This document shows, piece by piece, positions 36,401 to 48,433 of a DNA stretch of 64,000 bases (positions within the stretch are counted from its first letter, which is position 1; each line of letters begins with the position of its first letter). Position numbers and translations under genes: made by a program. Below the pieces are notes generated by a model. It had not been told where the DNA came from, searched no databases, and saw nothing but the letters and a program-made list of their open reading frames with translations. Location: contig VFFE01007066.1 in the NCBI GenBank assembly GCA_008921705.1, forward strand, positions 199,534 to 263,533. The letters are read 5' to 3'. The stretch is from Burhinus oedicnemus (Eukaryota > Chordata > Aves > Charadriiformes > Burhinidae).

Positions 36401-39400
36401 GATTTTGGGGATGAAGTATTTAGTGAATGGGAATGAGATTATGAATATGTTTATCCTGCCTTCATTAGCAAACAGACATCAACCAGTAACAACAGCCCAT
36501 CTGTTCTCCTCTGTGCAAGAACATGGGATGCACTGAGGCACATCCCCGAGCAACACGCTGGATGCTATTGGGGCATGTGGGGATGGGCAGCACCAGCTGC
36601 TCTGCTCCTTCTGTGGCTCCTTTCGGGTCACAGCTTAGTTTGTCTGCCTCAGAGAAGGCAGGATGTACTTATTGCTTTCCAAATGCTTTCTTTTTTAATT
36701 ATTAATTTTGTGTTGACGAGGAAAGTACAATTTTGTGACCAGGTAATCAACCTTTTTTGGTTTTTTTTTTTTTGGTGGGGGGAGGATACATAAAAACAGC
36801 TAATCAAGTAAAACTGCAGTTTTTTAACTGAACAAATACAGGTTTGTTTGTATCCTACAATTCCACTGCCAGTGATGTGGTGCTGGCTCTGCTGGCTCTC
36901 TGTGGAGGATGACAGTGGTGTGAATCTCCAGCCTCTATTTCCCAACATGACATCCTAGCATATCCTTATTCTCGTTACACAGTAATATTATGGTTTTCAA
37001 ATAAAATGCTTACACAGAAAATGAGTTGCTCCCTAGGGGATGTGGATGTATGATGAGAGACACTTTCAAGAGGAGCAGAAGAGCACTGTTTTCATGAACT
37101 CATGTGCTGCACTCGCGAGTGTGTAATAGCAGCTGGTTTGATTCTGCATTTGTCCATGAATGTGAAAAGAGAGCAGAGCTTTCACCCTGAAACTGTTCAG
37201 CCACCTCAGAAACTTGGTTTCCTCCAAGTTCTGCTTTGTTAGGCACTAGGAAGCAACAGTCGGCTCCTGTAATGCTGAAAAACGAGCACAGAAAATCTCA
37301 GTTGGCATGATTACCATCAAAGCCCTGGGTATCTGGCTTTGCTGCATTCCAGCTGGAGGGAAGTAAAAATGAGGAGTTTTGTTTAAAAAACACGTCATGG
37401 ATGTAGCATGGAGGGAACGTGCCTGAACAGAAACTGGGAGAAAAACAACTCACGCACACGTCTTCTGGGGAGGCTGGACGGTGGTTTCAGACTCAAAGTC
37501 AGTAACTTTGATCCCATTCCGTAAATAAACATGACAAAGTCAGCAAGGCATCAAGATTACAGACCAAAGACCATTGCAGATGTAGGGGCAGTTACTTTTA
37601 AAGTCATATAAATGTGGAGGCAGGACCTCTGTCACCAAATATGCTGTTGTTCAAAGCAACACAGGATGTCCAAAAGATTACAGGAAAAATGCAAGGCCTC
37701 CATAGAAATCTGGGACTAAAGTACATTCCACACCAAACAATGGAACAGCTTCCAATTTCTGGTTAAGCCAGGATGAGTTTGTATTTTCTTTCTTTGTACA
37801 TTCATAAATTCAGTGCAGACAGAATCCCCAATTTACTATGCTGTTCTCTGGGAATTAGCAGCCACTCCACTTGGAAAAAAACCCCAAACAATTCAGTTGG
37901 ATTAGATGATAAGATTTCCATCTGGAATTGTGATTATTTTGTCTTTATTATAAGAGGCCTAATGATAATTTTCCCCTTACTTGAGAAGAGAAAAAGGCCA
38001 GCAATTTCCATAGCTCTAACTCTCAAAGTATCTTTCACTTTACCTCCTGATTGGAAATGCCATTTCCTGATCAAGCGGATGATTTTAATGTAGGTTGGAT
38101 TTTGAAAGGCAACAGTCCCATCACAGTGTCTGAGTAGGAGTCAGAGCAAGCAGAGGACTAGAGCAGAGTAATTTAACAGGCTTAATAGCATGATTATTTG
38201 TATATCATACTATATAATGCTTATTTATTTATAGATCATTTAAGATAATGAATTCATGTTTAATACAAAATCTGCTACTTCAGCTCTACAAAAATCCATC
38301 TTTTACTTATATAAGTATATATGCATGGACGCCTTACTCTAGGGAAAGGAAACCTCCCACTATGTCTAATTTGTGACAAAGCATTCAACAGTTCATTAAT
38401 GTGTTTAATTTTGCAGTTTAGAAAACAAAATGTCCCTAATCAGACAGATCAGGGACTGTTTGGAGCATAATATTGTAACAATCGCAGTTATTTTTCTTGT
38501 GGGTAATGTAAGAGCTGTGGTTAAAGACATTTGGAAAACATTGTTTAACAGTGGATTTCAGTGACATATCAGTTCATCTCTCTGCATGGACTCTCCAAAT
38601 TTTGGTTTCCCTTTGCTGAAAGGTTACTGTAGCCAGATCAATATATCATGGAAATATAATTGCCGAGTTCTGAAAAAGTCCAAGGTGTGAGAAAGCCTTC
38701 AGAAGCTTGAGGACTTTTCTATGCTACCTCCAAGCCTTTTAAAGCTGAAAGGTTTTCTTGAACAATTATTTTTATAACATATTAGCAGTTATGAAGATAA
38801 CAACCAGCATGAAGAACTTTAATTCAGCTGCATCCTTACTTTGGATGGAATTTTTAGATAAAGCTGGTTTTAAAATAGTCTCCATCATCTTTTTTGATAA
38901 TTACACCTGCAAAAAAAAAAAATCTGTTTGAATCCCCAAATTGCCCATGGCTGTGAATATTTGCTAATTCTTTAGACTTTTATAGTGGAAAAGTGTTGCC
39001 CCCCAACATTAAGCCCTGACCTTGCTTCTGCTGTGACTTTGCACACCCCCTGTACAAGACAGACGGCGCAAAGGAAGTGGTACAATATGGAGGATTTCTA
39101 TATCTTGTCTTCTTGGCTTATGTCAGTGAGGAACAAGGAGGTTTGATTTAGTTCCTTTAGTAGCTTTAACTCCTAGCTGTAAATGAAGAGAAAGGCTTGC
39201 TTGGAAGCGAGTGTTTATTAAGAGGAGCCTGAGTACCATCTCTACGCTCACAGTACTGTCAGCTTGGGTAACTGCAGTGCAATCTGCTCCCCAAATCACC
39301 GTGCTGCAAAGCAGAACTTGGATGACATCTCCTTGTGCCTGTTCTGCTCTCATGGTGCGAGCAGAGCCAGCTCTGAGGGCTGGCTTTGGCTGTGCTCGCA

Positions 39401-41355
39401 GGATGGCTGCTGCCTAAATAAACGAGGGGGAAATGTTAAAAACAGCAATGCATTATCCACTGTCACATATTGATACAGAAAAGCTTACTCCTTTCTTTTG
39501 ACAGAAAAAATGTCTTTCTCCTGCCAGCAGTTCCGTCTGCTCTGCATGGATTCACCTCTGAAACGCCACTAGCAGTCAGCACAGATGCACAAATGGCGTG
39601 TAGGTCAGGCCATAAGATAGGCAAAAGAGAAAACTTCACAGTTCTTTATATTTCAGCGCGTTACATGTAGCAAACACGGAGAAAATGGAGAAAAAAAGAA
39701 AGAAAAAAAAGGTTTATCTCTGAAGTCACCACAACCCAAGAAGACCCCTACTGTATCCAACCTTTGCGCATCACAGAAATGAAATACGAGTTGACAAAGT
39801 CTCTTAAAGGTGAATCCTAACACACCAGCCATCAGGAATCTGGCATTGTGTCTCAAAAAAGGGCTTTTACTGTGCAGGTGGGTCCTGCGCATTTCTCCAT
39901 AGGTCACGGTGGAGATTACGTTTCAGGTCAGCAGCCTAATGAGGAGCGAAGGAATGCCATATGGCTTTTTTTCCTGACTTAACACATTATGAAAGGTAAA
40001 AGAATCAGCATTTGGAGCCATCTTGGATTATTGAGAGTTCGTGGGGACTAAACGTGTGATGTAGTTTCTGAACAAACCTAGCAAAATTAGTTTTGTACCG
40101 AGCAATATTGTTTTTCTGCTGTTTTAACAGATTCTGACAGTTATTGTTTAGCATAGCTTGGCAGCATATAAAAAGATTTGTTCTCTAAACAAGACCCCAC
40201 TTAATTGTTTACCAGCATCTCCTTTTCTGTTTAATATAAGTAGAGGCAGCTTCCAGATTTGTTCTGCCGAAGGAAGAAGGCATTGAAATAAGTCTGATGG
40301 GTAGGTTGGCCTTCCAGGTATTTCCGGGGAAATCAGTCACTCGCACACTGGAAGTTCCTTGCCCTGTAAATAAATTGTGATCAAAGGGCTGCAAATCTGG
40401 CACACAGGTGCTGCATGTTGTGGTTTCAGGAAGAACTACCTAAAGTTTGAAAGTGAGAAGAAACCAATCTGGGGAGTATCAGGGATGGGTTTTTGAGTTC
40501 AGCTGGCAAATACTTGGCAAAAATATTAACGTCCAAAAGACTTAAATATTTAGACATTATTGTTACTTTCTAAAAATTTTACCAAAGCTTTTTGGGGGCT
40601 CATTCTATCTGTCTGTGAGTCTGTCTGCCTGTTTCCCTCACTTTCTCTTTTTGAGTGGAAGGTTGAGAGGTTGGCGAAGGGATGGACTCCAGATGTCAGG
40701 GAAAAATAAAAAAAGAAGAAGAAAAAAACCCCAAACCCACAACCCAGAACTAATCTCAACAGAGATTGTTCTGAATGAATGGACTCCATAGTCTAACAGC
40801 CTGTGGACCCCAGCTCCATTTAACAAAGGCATTATCTATGCCAGCAGCAATGCTGCCTCCTGACTGTATTTGTACTACAAGCTTATTCATATTCAGAGGA
40901 AGTGCCCTGGGTCGGTGAGTGTTCAGCTAGGTAACCCCAAGGTCAGGTTTAATTGCTCTAAAAGGTGGCACATGGCAATGAATGAGCTCTAATGATTTAG
41001 ATAGTATCTATTTCACATCAAGAAGTTTCCACTCTGAGCAGACCTAATCGAAAGTAATCTGAAAATTAGGGAAAATAAAAACCATGCCCACAATGACCTA
41101 AATGCCTATTTCCTTGAATTTTATGCCCTAAATAACCTCATTCCTGGGAAGTTTAATTTTTCCCTTCTGCTAAATATACAATTGCCTGGGAGAAATGATT
41201 GGTCATAATCAAGCTTTTTAAAGCTGCAACTGTTAAAATATTATTGCCCTACTAAGGATTTTGGAGGGGAAAGCAGCCAGTATAGAGGGAGGAAGTGAAT
41301 ATCCCCAGGCTGTCAGAGCAAATGTCCATGGGAACTCTATTCATGCTTTCACATT
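30476..41355. other. Intergenic, 10.9 kb without recognised mobile DNA
   Basis: AT-rich to balanced DNA. The longest open frame is 121 codons (35577-35942, +) with no recognised domain. It contains a 22-bp tandem duplication at 32852-32895 and homopolymer runs near 34690 and 36765. 38160-38480 and 40960-41260 are AT-rich, repeat-free and rich in TAAT cores. Confidence 0.6.
32852..32895 (+). repeat. 22-bp tandem duplication, two copies
   Basis: ACCGTTTGATAC...GTGGAT occurs at 32852-32873 and again at 32874-32895 with one mismatch (G versus A). Confidence 0.93.
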
Positions 41356-41503
41356 TTTATATATGTGCATGTTTATATATTTATATATTCTTTATGTATT
41401 TAGATATTGATGTATATGTATATATCTTTATATATATGTGTATGTGTATATATACACACGGGGTGTATATATATGTATGCAGCGTGTGTGTGTCTGTGTA
41501 TGT
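41356..41503. repeat. TA/TG microsatellite with alternating purine-pyrimidine core
   Basis: A 148-bp stretch of TATA, TGTA and TGTG units. 41429-41460 alternates pyrimidine and purine for 32 bases without a break and includes a perfect 16-bp palindrome (TGTGTATATATACACA, 41443-41458). The open frame at 41295-41507 is a by-product of the repeat. Confidence 0.9.
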
Positions 41504-42800
41504 TTAGATATGAGACATTTAGTATCCTTAGTTTCACCTCCTGTTTTCACAAATAAATAATTATTCACCTTTTCAGAGGAAAGCGTGAGTCTTTCTCAGC
41601 CTCACTTAAAGAGGGAGAGTGTAAAACCAAAGGAGAAGCCAATGTGCACATGCAGATGGTGCCAGTGTGCTGGGCTGTGGTGTGATCAGGACTGGCACAA
41701 TGTTTCCGTCAGGAGCAATGTCCTTGTGTCCACCATCTGAGCCACCTCTGAGCCACCACCCTCTTGCCATACATGTCTCATACTTGTGCTTTACACTCCC
41801 TCCCCAGCCTCTGCACCCTTGCATCTTTAGGCAAAACACAGATTGCACGAACTATGTGGCCAGGAAGACGCTATCATATGTCCACAGCTAGATGGGAAAT
41901 GTTTGCTGAAGAGATGCTGAAGACTTCACAGATGTCTTCAGGTAACCCTGGCAGGTTAGGCACCTCCAACTCAGACGTGTGCCAGCAGGGTCAGGACAGC
42001 TGCATTTTTTTGCCCAGTGCTTTGTTGCATATCGGACGCGAACCCATGAAAGCAGAGGTTTTGCACTGCATCTGTGCCCCGCACATACTCCTTACATTGG
42101 TCAGGCATTTCCAGGTAAACGTGGGATGCCCCAATGTTCAACCGGGCCATGGGGTCTGATACTTTTGGACTTTCTGTGCCCCGAGTAATTGTGTGGTGCC
42201 TACGTTTGTGCTGGGAAATCCCAGGCAGAAACACGTTAACCCTCTCGTCAGGCATACAACCCTACACCCATAACCGAAGAGGCTGTGGGATTTGGTTTGC
42301 TAGCAATTAACATATTGAAGTATTTGTTTGGAAAAGCTAGTGATTTCTTTATGACCTTGAGCCATCAAAGACTAAGTATGCAATTAGTTTTAGCTGCAGC
42401 AAAGCATTTAAAGTCAAGCATGTGCTTTAGTGCTTTGATAAATCAGGGCATAGCAGAAGCAAATTTGAAAATAAAAAATATACAGAAAGTCGAGGCGAAA
42501 CTGTTTCAGCTTGCAATCAAGCCATTTTTACAGGATACTCACATTACGCAGCTCTTTTGCTTGACAACAATATTGTGCACTCCAGTGATGTGTTTGCCTG
42601 TACATGGATAAAGCTAAATATGCTCTGCCGTATTGCAACACTGGCTGAGTCCAAGTTGCATGAATCCCATGTTGTGCTCAGCCCAGAGCTGTGTAATTTA
42701 GCACAGGGGAAGATGAAGGGCTTTGAAGAAGTAGAAACCCAATCTTGTGTTGCCTTCAGGTGCAGATGGAACTCCATCTAGTTTAAATTTTAATATCAAT
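41504..42800. other. Intergenic, no gene recognised
   Basis: Open frames at 41764-42159 (+), 41971-42255 (-) and 42285-42611 (+) overlap or abut without a domain or splice context that I recognise. No repeat was identified. Confidence 0.55.
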
Positions 42801-43131
42801 TTCATAGAATCATAGAATCATAGAAACATAGAATGGTTTGGCTTGGAAGGGACTTTAAAGATCATCCAGTTCCACCCCCCCTGCCATGGGCAGGGACACC
42901 TCCCACTAGACCTGGTTGCTCAAAGCCCCGTCCAACCTGGCCTTGAACACCTGCAGGGATGGGGCAGCCACAGCTTCCCTGAGCAGCCTCACCACCCTCA
43001 GAGTGAAAAATTTCTTCCTGAGATCTAATCTAAATCTGCCCTCTTCCAGTTTGAAGCCATTACCCCTTGTCCTGTCACTACATGCCCTTGTAAAAAGTCT
43101 CTCTCCAGCTTTCTTGTAGGCCCCCTTCAGA
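42801..43131 (-). mobile_element. CR1 LINE 3' fragment
   Basis: On + it begins with three to four CATAGAATCATAGAAAC-type units, then GGTTTGGCTTGGAAGGGAC, CCATGGGCAGGGACACC, CTCCCACTAGACC and the CAGAGTGAAAAATTTCTTCC block. First CR1 3'-end group. The 5' truncation is near 43131. Confidence 0.95.
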
Positions 43132-43169
43132 TTTCAGCTCAGGAAAATTATAAGCATAAAGATGTTTAG

Positions 43170-43229
43170 AACCATATAACCATTATAATCATAATGATGG
43201 TTAAAACCATATAACCATTATAACCATAA
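43170..43229. repeat. Two 25-bp direct repeats 35 bp apart
   Basis: AACCATATAACCATTATAAT followed by CATAA (43170-43194) recurs at 43205-43229 with one T-to-C change. The repeats lie about 40 bp from the truncated end of the neighbouring CR1. Confidence 0.9.
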
Positions 43230-44830
43230 ATGGCCTTAGGGGTACAAACAGTACCTTAGAACTAAGAGAATTTTGTGGCTATTCATCTACAAATTAATAG
43301 GATTTAGAATTTCAACAATTTGTCCAGAAGGCCCAGATGTGGGGAAGGAGATGGTAATGGCTTGTGTGCTAAACTAAAAAGCCGTTGCAAGTCTCCATGG
43401 GGACACTGAAGATCAAGACATGGAAAACACAAACAGTATTTTGGCTGGCTTCTGGCAGAAAGCAAAAGGGAAGAACACAGCGACCGACCCTGTGCACAGC
43501 AATGTGCCAGGTGCACGATGGGAAACCAAGACAATCCACTTATTTCAGTGGGAATTAACCATTTGCTTACAGTCTTTTGCCATGTTGACTTTTACACTAG
43601 TTGCTATTTCTTCTCACCTGTGTAATGTCTTGGTGATGTTGCCTATTTCTTTACGGTGTTCCTAATATAAAGGCTCCCAGGAAGCCTCTTCCTTCAGCTC
43701 GTTCTGGGGTGGTGATGGTGGTGCAGCTGGGGAGTGGGCCAGGATTCGGCATGGCCGCAGGCATAGGGTGGCAGCAGCCACTGAGGTCCAATCTGTTAGA
43801 GCCTCCCACTGCTTTAGGGAAACAAACATGCAAAAAAGATGAACACAGCCCCAAGGGGTGGAAGACATTGTCTTTTCGTTACAAAAAGGAAGAGGAATTT
43901 GGGGGGCAATTTAGGGGACAGAGAGACAAATGCCCTTGTCTGTCTGAAATTACACTCCTGTGCCTGGATGTCTGTCCTACAGCCTGTGGACCAGTGGTCC
44001 CTGGATGTGAAGGATGCTGCTGGTGTGCGTGGTGTGATCCTGTGACACAAAGGAGTGGAAAATGGGGCCATCCAACCACCCTTCTATGTTAAAATGCCTC
44101 TTTACATGCAGTAGTCAGAGAGGAAATTACATGTGAAAGCACTCAAAAAGGAGATGGTATTTTGTTGCAATTATACATAAGCCTTGTGTTTACATGGGGT
44201 TTTTAAGGAGAACTCAAAGCATATCTCCTTTTTGTGACGCATCAACAAGCATATCAAATGATTGTTCAAAAAGCTTGTGCTTTTTGCAAAAATAGAAACC
44301 AAATGGCTGAGTAATTTCCAACAGAAAAAAAACTGCTATAGCAATTCCATGGTCTATTTAAAACTCCTTTATAAAACCTTTTAAATAATAAAACTCTACA
44401 CTCCCAATTAAAAAAACCTACTGGCTCTGTTGGTTTCATGTTTCTAAACATTATACATTGTAGGGCCATTGTATGAACTGCATATTTTTCTGCCTCCAAA
44501 GATCGCGTGTTCCACTCTTTCTCTTCTGCAGTTGCTCCTCCAGCCTGACCCTTTCCCAGACATGGTGATGGTTCCACGGGGCACTCCATGTCCCACATCC
44601 TTGGTGCTGCTTCGGAAATGACTGAGTGTCTGCGGAGCAATTTTCTTTCATGGCACCTGGGTTTTGCTGTGTTGAGGACACGCTGACTGTCACCGGCTGA
44701 GTCTCCTGCCCGTGGCTGAGCTGGTGCCTCTTGGAGCTGGTCCCATGCAGGAGCGCTCCTTTGGAACCCAAAAAGCAATGGTTGGAAACTCTGACCTGCT
44801 TGGACTGTCTGCATTCAGGTGGTGAGGAAA
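43230..44830. other. Intergenic, longest non-CR1 open frame in the window
   Basis: Contains a 182-codon open frame on - (44266-44814) that I do not recognise. It has no signal peptide, membrane segment or repeated motif, and the start is ambiguous. It overlaps a second 106-codon frame and runs to within 20 bases of the pentanucleotide repeat. The frames at 43709-44092 (+) and 43814-44071 (-) cover the same DNA on both strands. I treat all as chance frames in moderately GC-rich DNA. Confidence 0.5.
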
Positions 44831-44872
44831 GGAGAGGAGAGGAGAGGAGAGGAGAGGAGAGGAGAGGAGAGG
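44831..44872 (+). repeat. (GGAGA)n pentanucleotide microsatellite
   Basis: About eight uninterrupted GGAGA units run directly into an assembly gap. Confidence 0.95.
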
Positions 44873-44892
44873 NNNNNNNNNNNNNNNNNNNN
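44873..44892. other. Assembly gap of 20 N
   Basis: Twenty N separate two different purine pentanucleotide repeats. The round number suggests a placeholder, so the true length of the array is unknown. Confidence 0.97.
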
Positions 44893-44940
44893 GGGAAGGG
44901 AAGGGAAGGGAAGGGAAGGGAAGGGAAGGGAAGGGAAGGG
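44893..44940 (+). repeat. (GGGAA)n pentanucleotide microsatellite
   Basis: About ten GGGAA units follow the gap and end at AAGGAAACAA. Together with the left array the whole + strand stretch is purine only. Confidence 0.95.
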
Positions 44941-45770
44941 AAGGAAACAAGTTAAACACATTACAAACTAAACCCATGATCTTTGCACTCCCATTACAGC
45001 AGCAGGCCAACTAACATCATGCGTAAACAGGCAGATTGGCTAATTCGCTCGTACTGTAAACAGGATACATTGCGTTATGCAGTGGCATGGCATCTCTGGT
45101 TTTGCATCTGTCCAGTCCAGCAGGCCGGGACAGGGGGCAACGGGACAGTGGCATAGGCTCTCTGGGAGTAAATAGACGGGATTAGACACAATTTACGTGG
45201 GTTTAAGTTGCTTGCCAGGTTTGTAGCAGTCCATACATGTTTGAAAACAGCTGCCCGTGCAGTGGTGGATTTGCCTGTGCTCATTCAGGTATCTGTGCAT
45301 CGCTGCTGAGCTCAGGAAACACATCCCTGAGAGGATGTCCCCATGCCCAGGTGGCTGCTCTGCAACAGAGGGCTCTGCGCGTTCCTCTGTCTCCTTTGCC
45401 TGGCCTGATGCATTGCTTACCCTTCTCATGGCCTCCCAGTAACTGAAGCAGGCGGGTGAGCTGCTAAGTCTGCTCCTGCTGGGGACCTGGATGTGGCCCA
45501 TGGGTAGTAGAGAGTGTTGGACTGGAGCTGTTTTGTGGCAGAAAAGGCAATGAAAACTTCTGCGGGAAGCCCCTCAGTGGGACAGCCTGGGCCCAGGCTC
45601 CAGTCCCCCCTTGCAGCTGCCAGGCTTGGGGGATCTGAGCACCTCTGGGAATGGAAGTGCCCTTACCATACCCGTCTGATGAGGGTGGGCAGCCCAGGAC
45701 CCTCTTCTGGCCATCTGAGCTTCTGAAGCATTTTTCTTCCCTTCCAAATGCTTTTCTAAAACCAACCTGC
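44941..45770. other. Intergenic, nothing recognised
   Basis: Moderately GC-rich. Overlapping frames on both strands (45193-45501 -, 45464-45775 -, 45514-45726 +) have no recognised features. Confidence 0.55.
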
Positions 45771-46500
45771 GTCATAGAATCATAGAATGGTTTGGGTTGG
45801 AAGGGACCTTAAAGATCACCTACTCCATCCCCCTTGCCATGGGCAGGGACACCTCCCACTAGACCTGTTTGCTCAAAGCCCCACCCAACCTGGCCTTGAA
45901 CACGTCCAGGCTTGGGGCAGCCACAACTTCTCTGGGCAACCTATTCCAGTGTCTCACCACCTTCAGTGTGAAAAATTTCTTCCTGAGATCTATTCTAAAT
46001 CTCCCCTCTTCCAGTTTGAAGCCATTACCTCTCATCCTATCACTACATGCCGTTGTAAAAAGTCCCTCTCCAGCTTTCTTGTAGGTCCCTTTCAGATACT
46101 GGAAGGGTGTCTAAGGTCTCCCCGGAGCCTTCTCTTCTCCAGGCTGAACACGCCCAACTCTCTCAGCCTGTCCTCATGCTACGAGGTGCTCCAGCCCTCG
46201 GATCATCTTTGTGACCTCCTCTGGACCTGCTCCAACAGGTCCATGTCCTTCTTGTGTTGGGGGCTCCAGAGCTGGACACAGTATTCCAGGTGGGGTCTCA
46301 CAAGAGTGGAGTAGAGGGGCAGAATCACCTCCCTCACCCTGCTGGCCACACTTCTTTTGATGCAGCCCAGGATGCAGTAGGCCACCTGGGCTGCCAGCGC
46401 ACATGGCCGGCTCATGTTGAGCTTCTCATCAACCAACACTCCCAAGTCCCTCTCCTCAGGGCTGCTCTCGATCCATTCTCCACCCAGCATGGATTTGTGC
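45771..46500 (-). mobile_element. CR1 LINE 3' fragment, about 730 bp
   Basis: The + strand begins GTCATAGAATCATAGAATGG, the reversed CR1 tail. On - the ORF2 C-terminal region is recognisable as [40 protein letters not shown] and [16 protein letters not shown] (open from about 46500 to 46203), after which the frame is lost. First CR1 3'-end group. It is a longer version of the copy at 42801 on the same strand. Confidence 0.95.
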
Positions 46501-47480
46501 AGACATACATACAAGCAATCAGCATCAGGCAGATGTAGGTGCACATTTACTACAAAAAAAATCAGTTTATATCTTTACCATGAAGATACAAACCTGTTTA
46601 TATTTTCACCAGATCTTGTATTGACAGCTGCTGCAAGCAAATGAGGAGGTCTCACTCTCACAGGTCTCATGGTTTTCCCCTGTGACATCTCCTAGTGACT
46701 TGGCCCTGATTCCTACTTGAATAGTGAAAATCCGTAATACTCAGCTGTTGGTCTCCAAATTTCCAGCCCACCTCTCTTTTTTGACTTCATCTCTTTGCTT
46801 GGAGGTATCAGTGTTGCACATGAGCAAGCCAAGCAAGATACCATTTCATATACCCAGTGTTGGTTTTGGTAAATCACAGGAAACTTTCTTTGACCCCGAG
46901 ATGAACAAAATGCATATGCGTTCAAAAATAGCTGTGGCTCTCAACGGCAGAAGCATTTTTCTGATTAGTTTCACGTTTATAACTTTCAAATTCAATCAGA
47001 GAAATCACTTCTGTTTCTTAAAACCAGACTTTTCTGATAATCCTATTCCTCCACTCATGGTCATTTCCAAGCTGCCAGGAGCATGCTGGCAAGCGCCGCT
47101 GATAGGGAGGAAGAGGCCTAAAAAGTATTTGGCAGTGTGGTCTCTAGAGGAACCTCATGCCAATAGCTTCCACTTTTAAATTTTGGTACCTAAAAGGGTC
47201 CCTTCCCTGGCAGTCTTGCCCAGGGACAGATGCTACCCCATGCTGGTGGGGCAGGGCGTGGCTGCAGAGTGGAAAGGCACTGAAAGCTCTCTCCCCTCCC
47301 AAAAGATGGCTGGGCTGTGATCCGGTGTCCAGGTGCTCAGCTGCGGTCCCCTCGGTTTTGGCTCAAGGACCATGCTGGGCACACCCCAGCCACTCTCCTG
47401 CCGTACTTCATGGAGAAAATAACTGAAACGTGGTTCCTTGTGCAGTAAATGCAAGGAGCACTCTTTTCTACTGGGGTTTT
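46501..47480. other. Intergenic between two CR1 copies
   Basis: The 151-codon frame at 46724-47179 (+) has no recognised domain. No other element was seen. Confidence 0.55.
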
Positions 47481-48433
47481 CATAGCATCATAGAATCATC
47501 TATGTTGGAAGGGACCTTTAAGATCATCAAGTCCAACCATCAACCAAACACTGCCAAAACCACCACTAAACCATGTCCCTCAGCACCACGTCTGCCCGGC
47601 TTTTAAATACCTCCAGGGATGGCAACTCCACCACTTCCCTGGGCAGCCTGTTCCAATGCTTGATAACCCTTTCGGTGAAGAAATTCTTCCTAATAGCCAA
47701 TCTAAACCTCCCCTGGCACAACTTGAGGCCATTTCCTCTTGTCCTATCACTTGTTAGTTGGGAGAAGAGACCAACCTCCACCCGGCTACAGCCTCCTTTC
47801 AGGCAGCTGGAGAGAGCGATAAGGTCTCCCCTCAGCCTCCTTCTCTCCAGGCTGAAAAACCCCAGTTCCTTCAGCCGCTCCTCATAAGACTTGTGCTCCA
47901 GACCCCTCACTAGCTTCATTGCCCTTCTCTGGACATGTTCCAGCACCTCAATGTCTTTCTTGGAGTGAGGGGCCCAAAACTGAACACAGTACTTGAAGTG
48001 GGGCCTCACCAGTGCCAAGTACAGGGGCATGATCACTGCCCTCGTCCTGCTGGCCACATTATTCCTGATACAGGCCAGGATGCTGTTGGCCTTCTTGCCC
48101 ACCGGGGCACACTGCTGGATCATATTCAGCCAGCTGTCGACCCACATCCCCAGGTCCTTTTCTGCCAGGCAGCTTTCCAGCCACTCTTCCCCAAGCCTGT
48201 AGCGCTGCCTGGGGTTGGTGTGACCCAAGTGCAGGACCGGGCACTTGGCCTTGTTGAACCTCGTACCCTTAGCCTCGTCCCATTGATCCAGCCTGTCTAG
48301 ATCTCTGTAGGGCCATTCTACCCTTCAGCAGGTCAACACTCCCACCTAACTTGGTGTCATCTGCGAACTTACTGAGCGTGAACTGGATCCCCTTGTCCAG
48401 GTCGTTGATAAAGATATTAAAGAGAACTGGCCA
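47481..48433 (-). mobile_element. CR1 LINE 3' part, 953 bp, long open ORF2 end
   Basis: On + it begins CATAGCATCATAGAATCATC and AAGGGACCTTTAAGATCATC, the reversed tail of the second CR1 3'-end group. It reaches further into ORF2 than the other - strand copies, ending near AGAGAACTGGCC at 48433. Its reading frame is intact over at least 220 codons, so it is probably one of the younger CR1 copies here. Confidence 0.95.
47566..48228 (-). pseudogene. CR1 ORF2 C-terminal fragment, uninterrupted frame
   Basis: An open frame of 220 codons ends at the natural ORF2 stop (TAG; plus-strand CTA at 47566-47568). Visible CR1 blocks in order are [92 protein letters not shown] and SLEVFKSR. The catalytic RT motifs lie upstream of the truncation and are absent, so it cannot act alone. 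The frame continues upstream beyond 48228, so the listed start is not a real initiation codon. Confidence 0.9.

Noticed and set aside
41295..41507. 70-codon open frame on +
   Set aside because: A translation of the TA/TG microsatellite.
44266..44814. 182-codon open frame on -, the longest outside CR1
   Set aside because: No family, domain or signal recognised, overlapping alternative frames, and no splice or promoter context. A protein search or RNA-seq would settle it.
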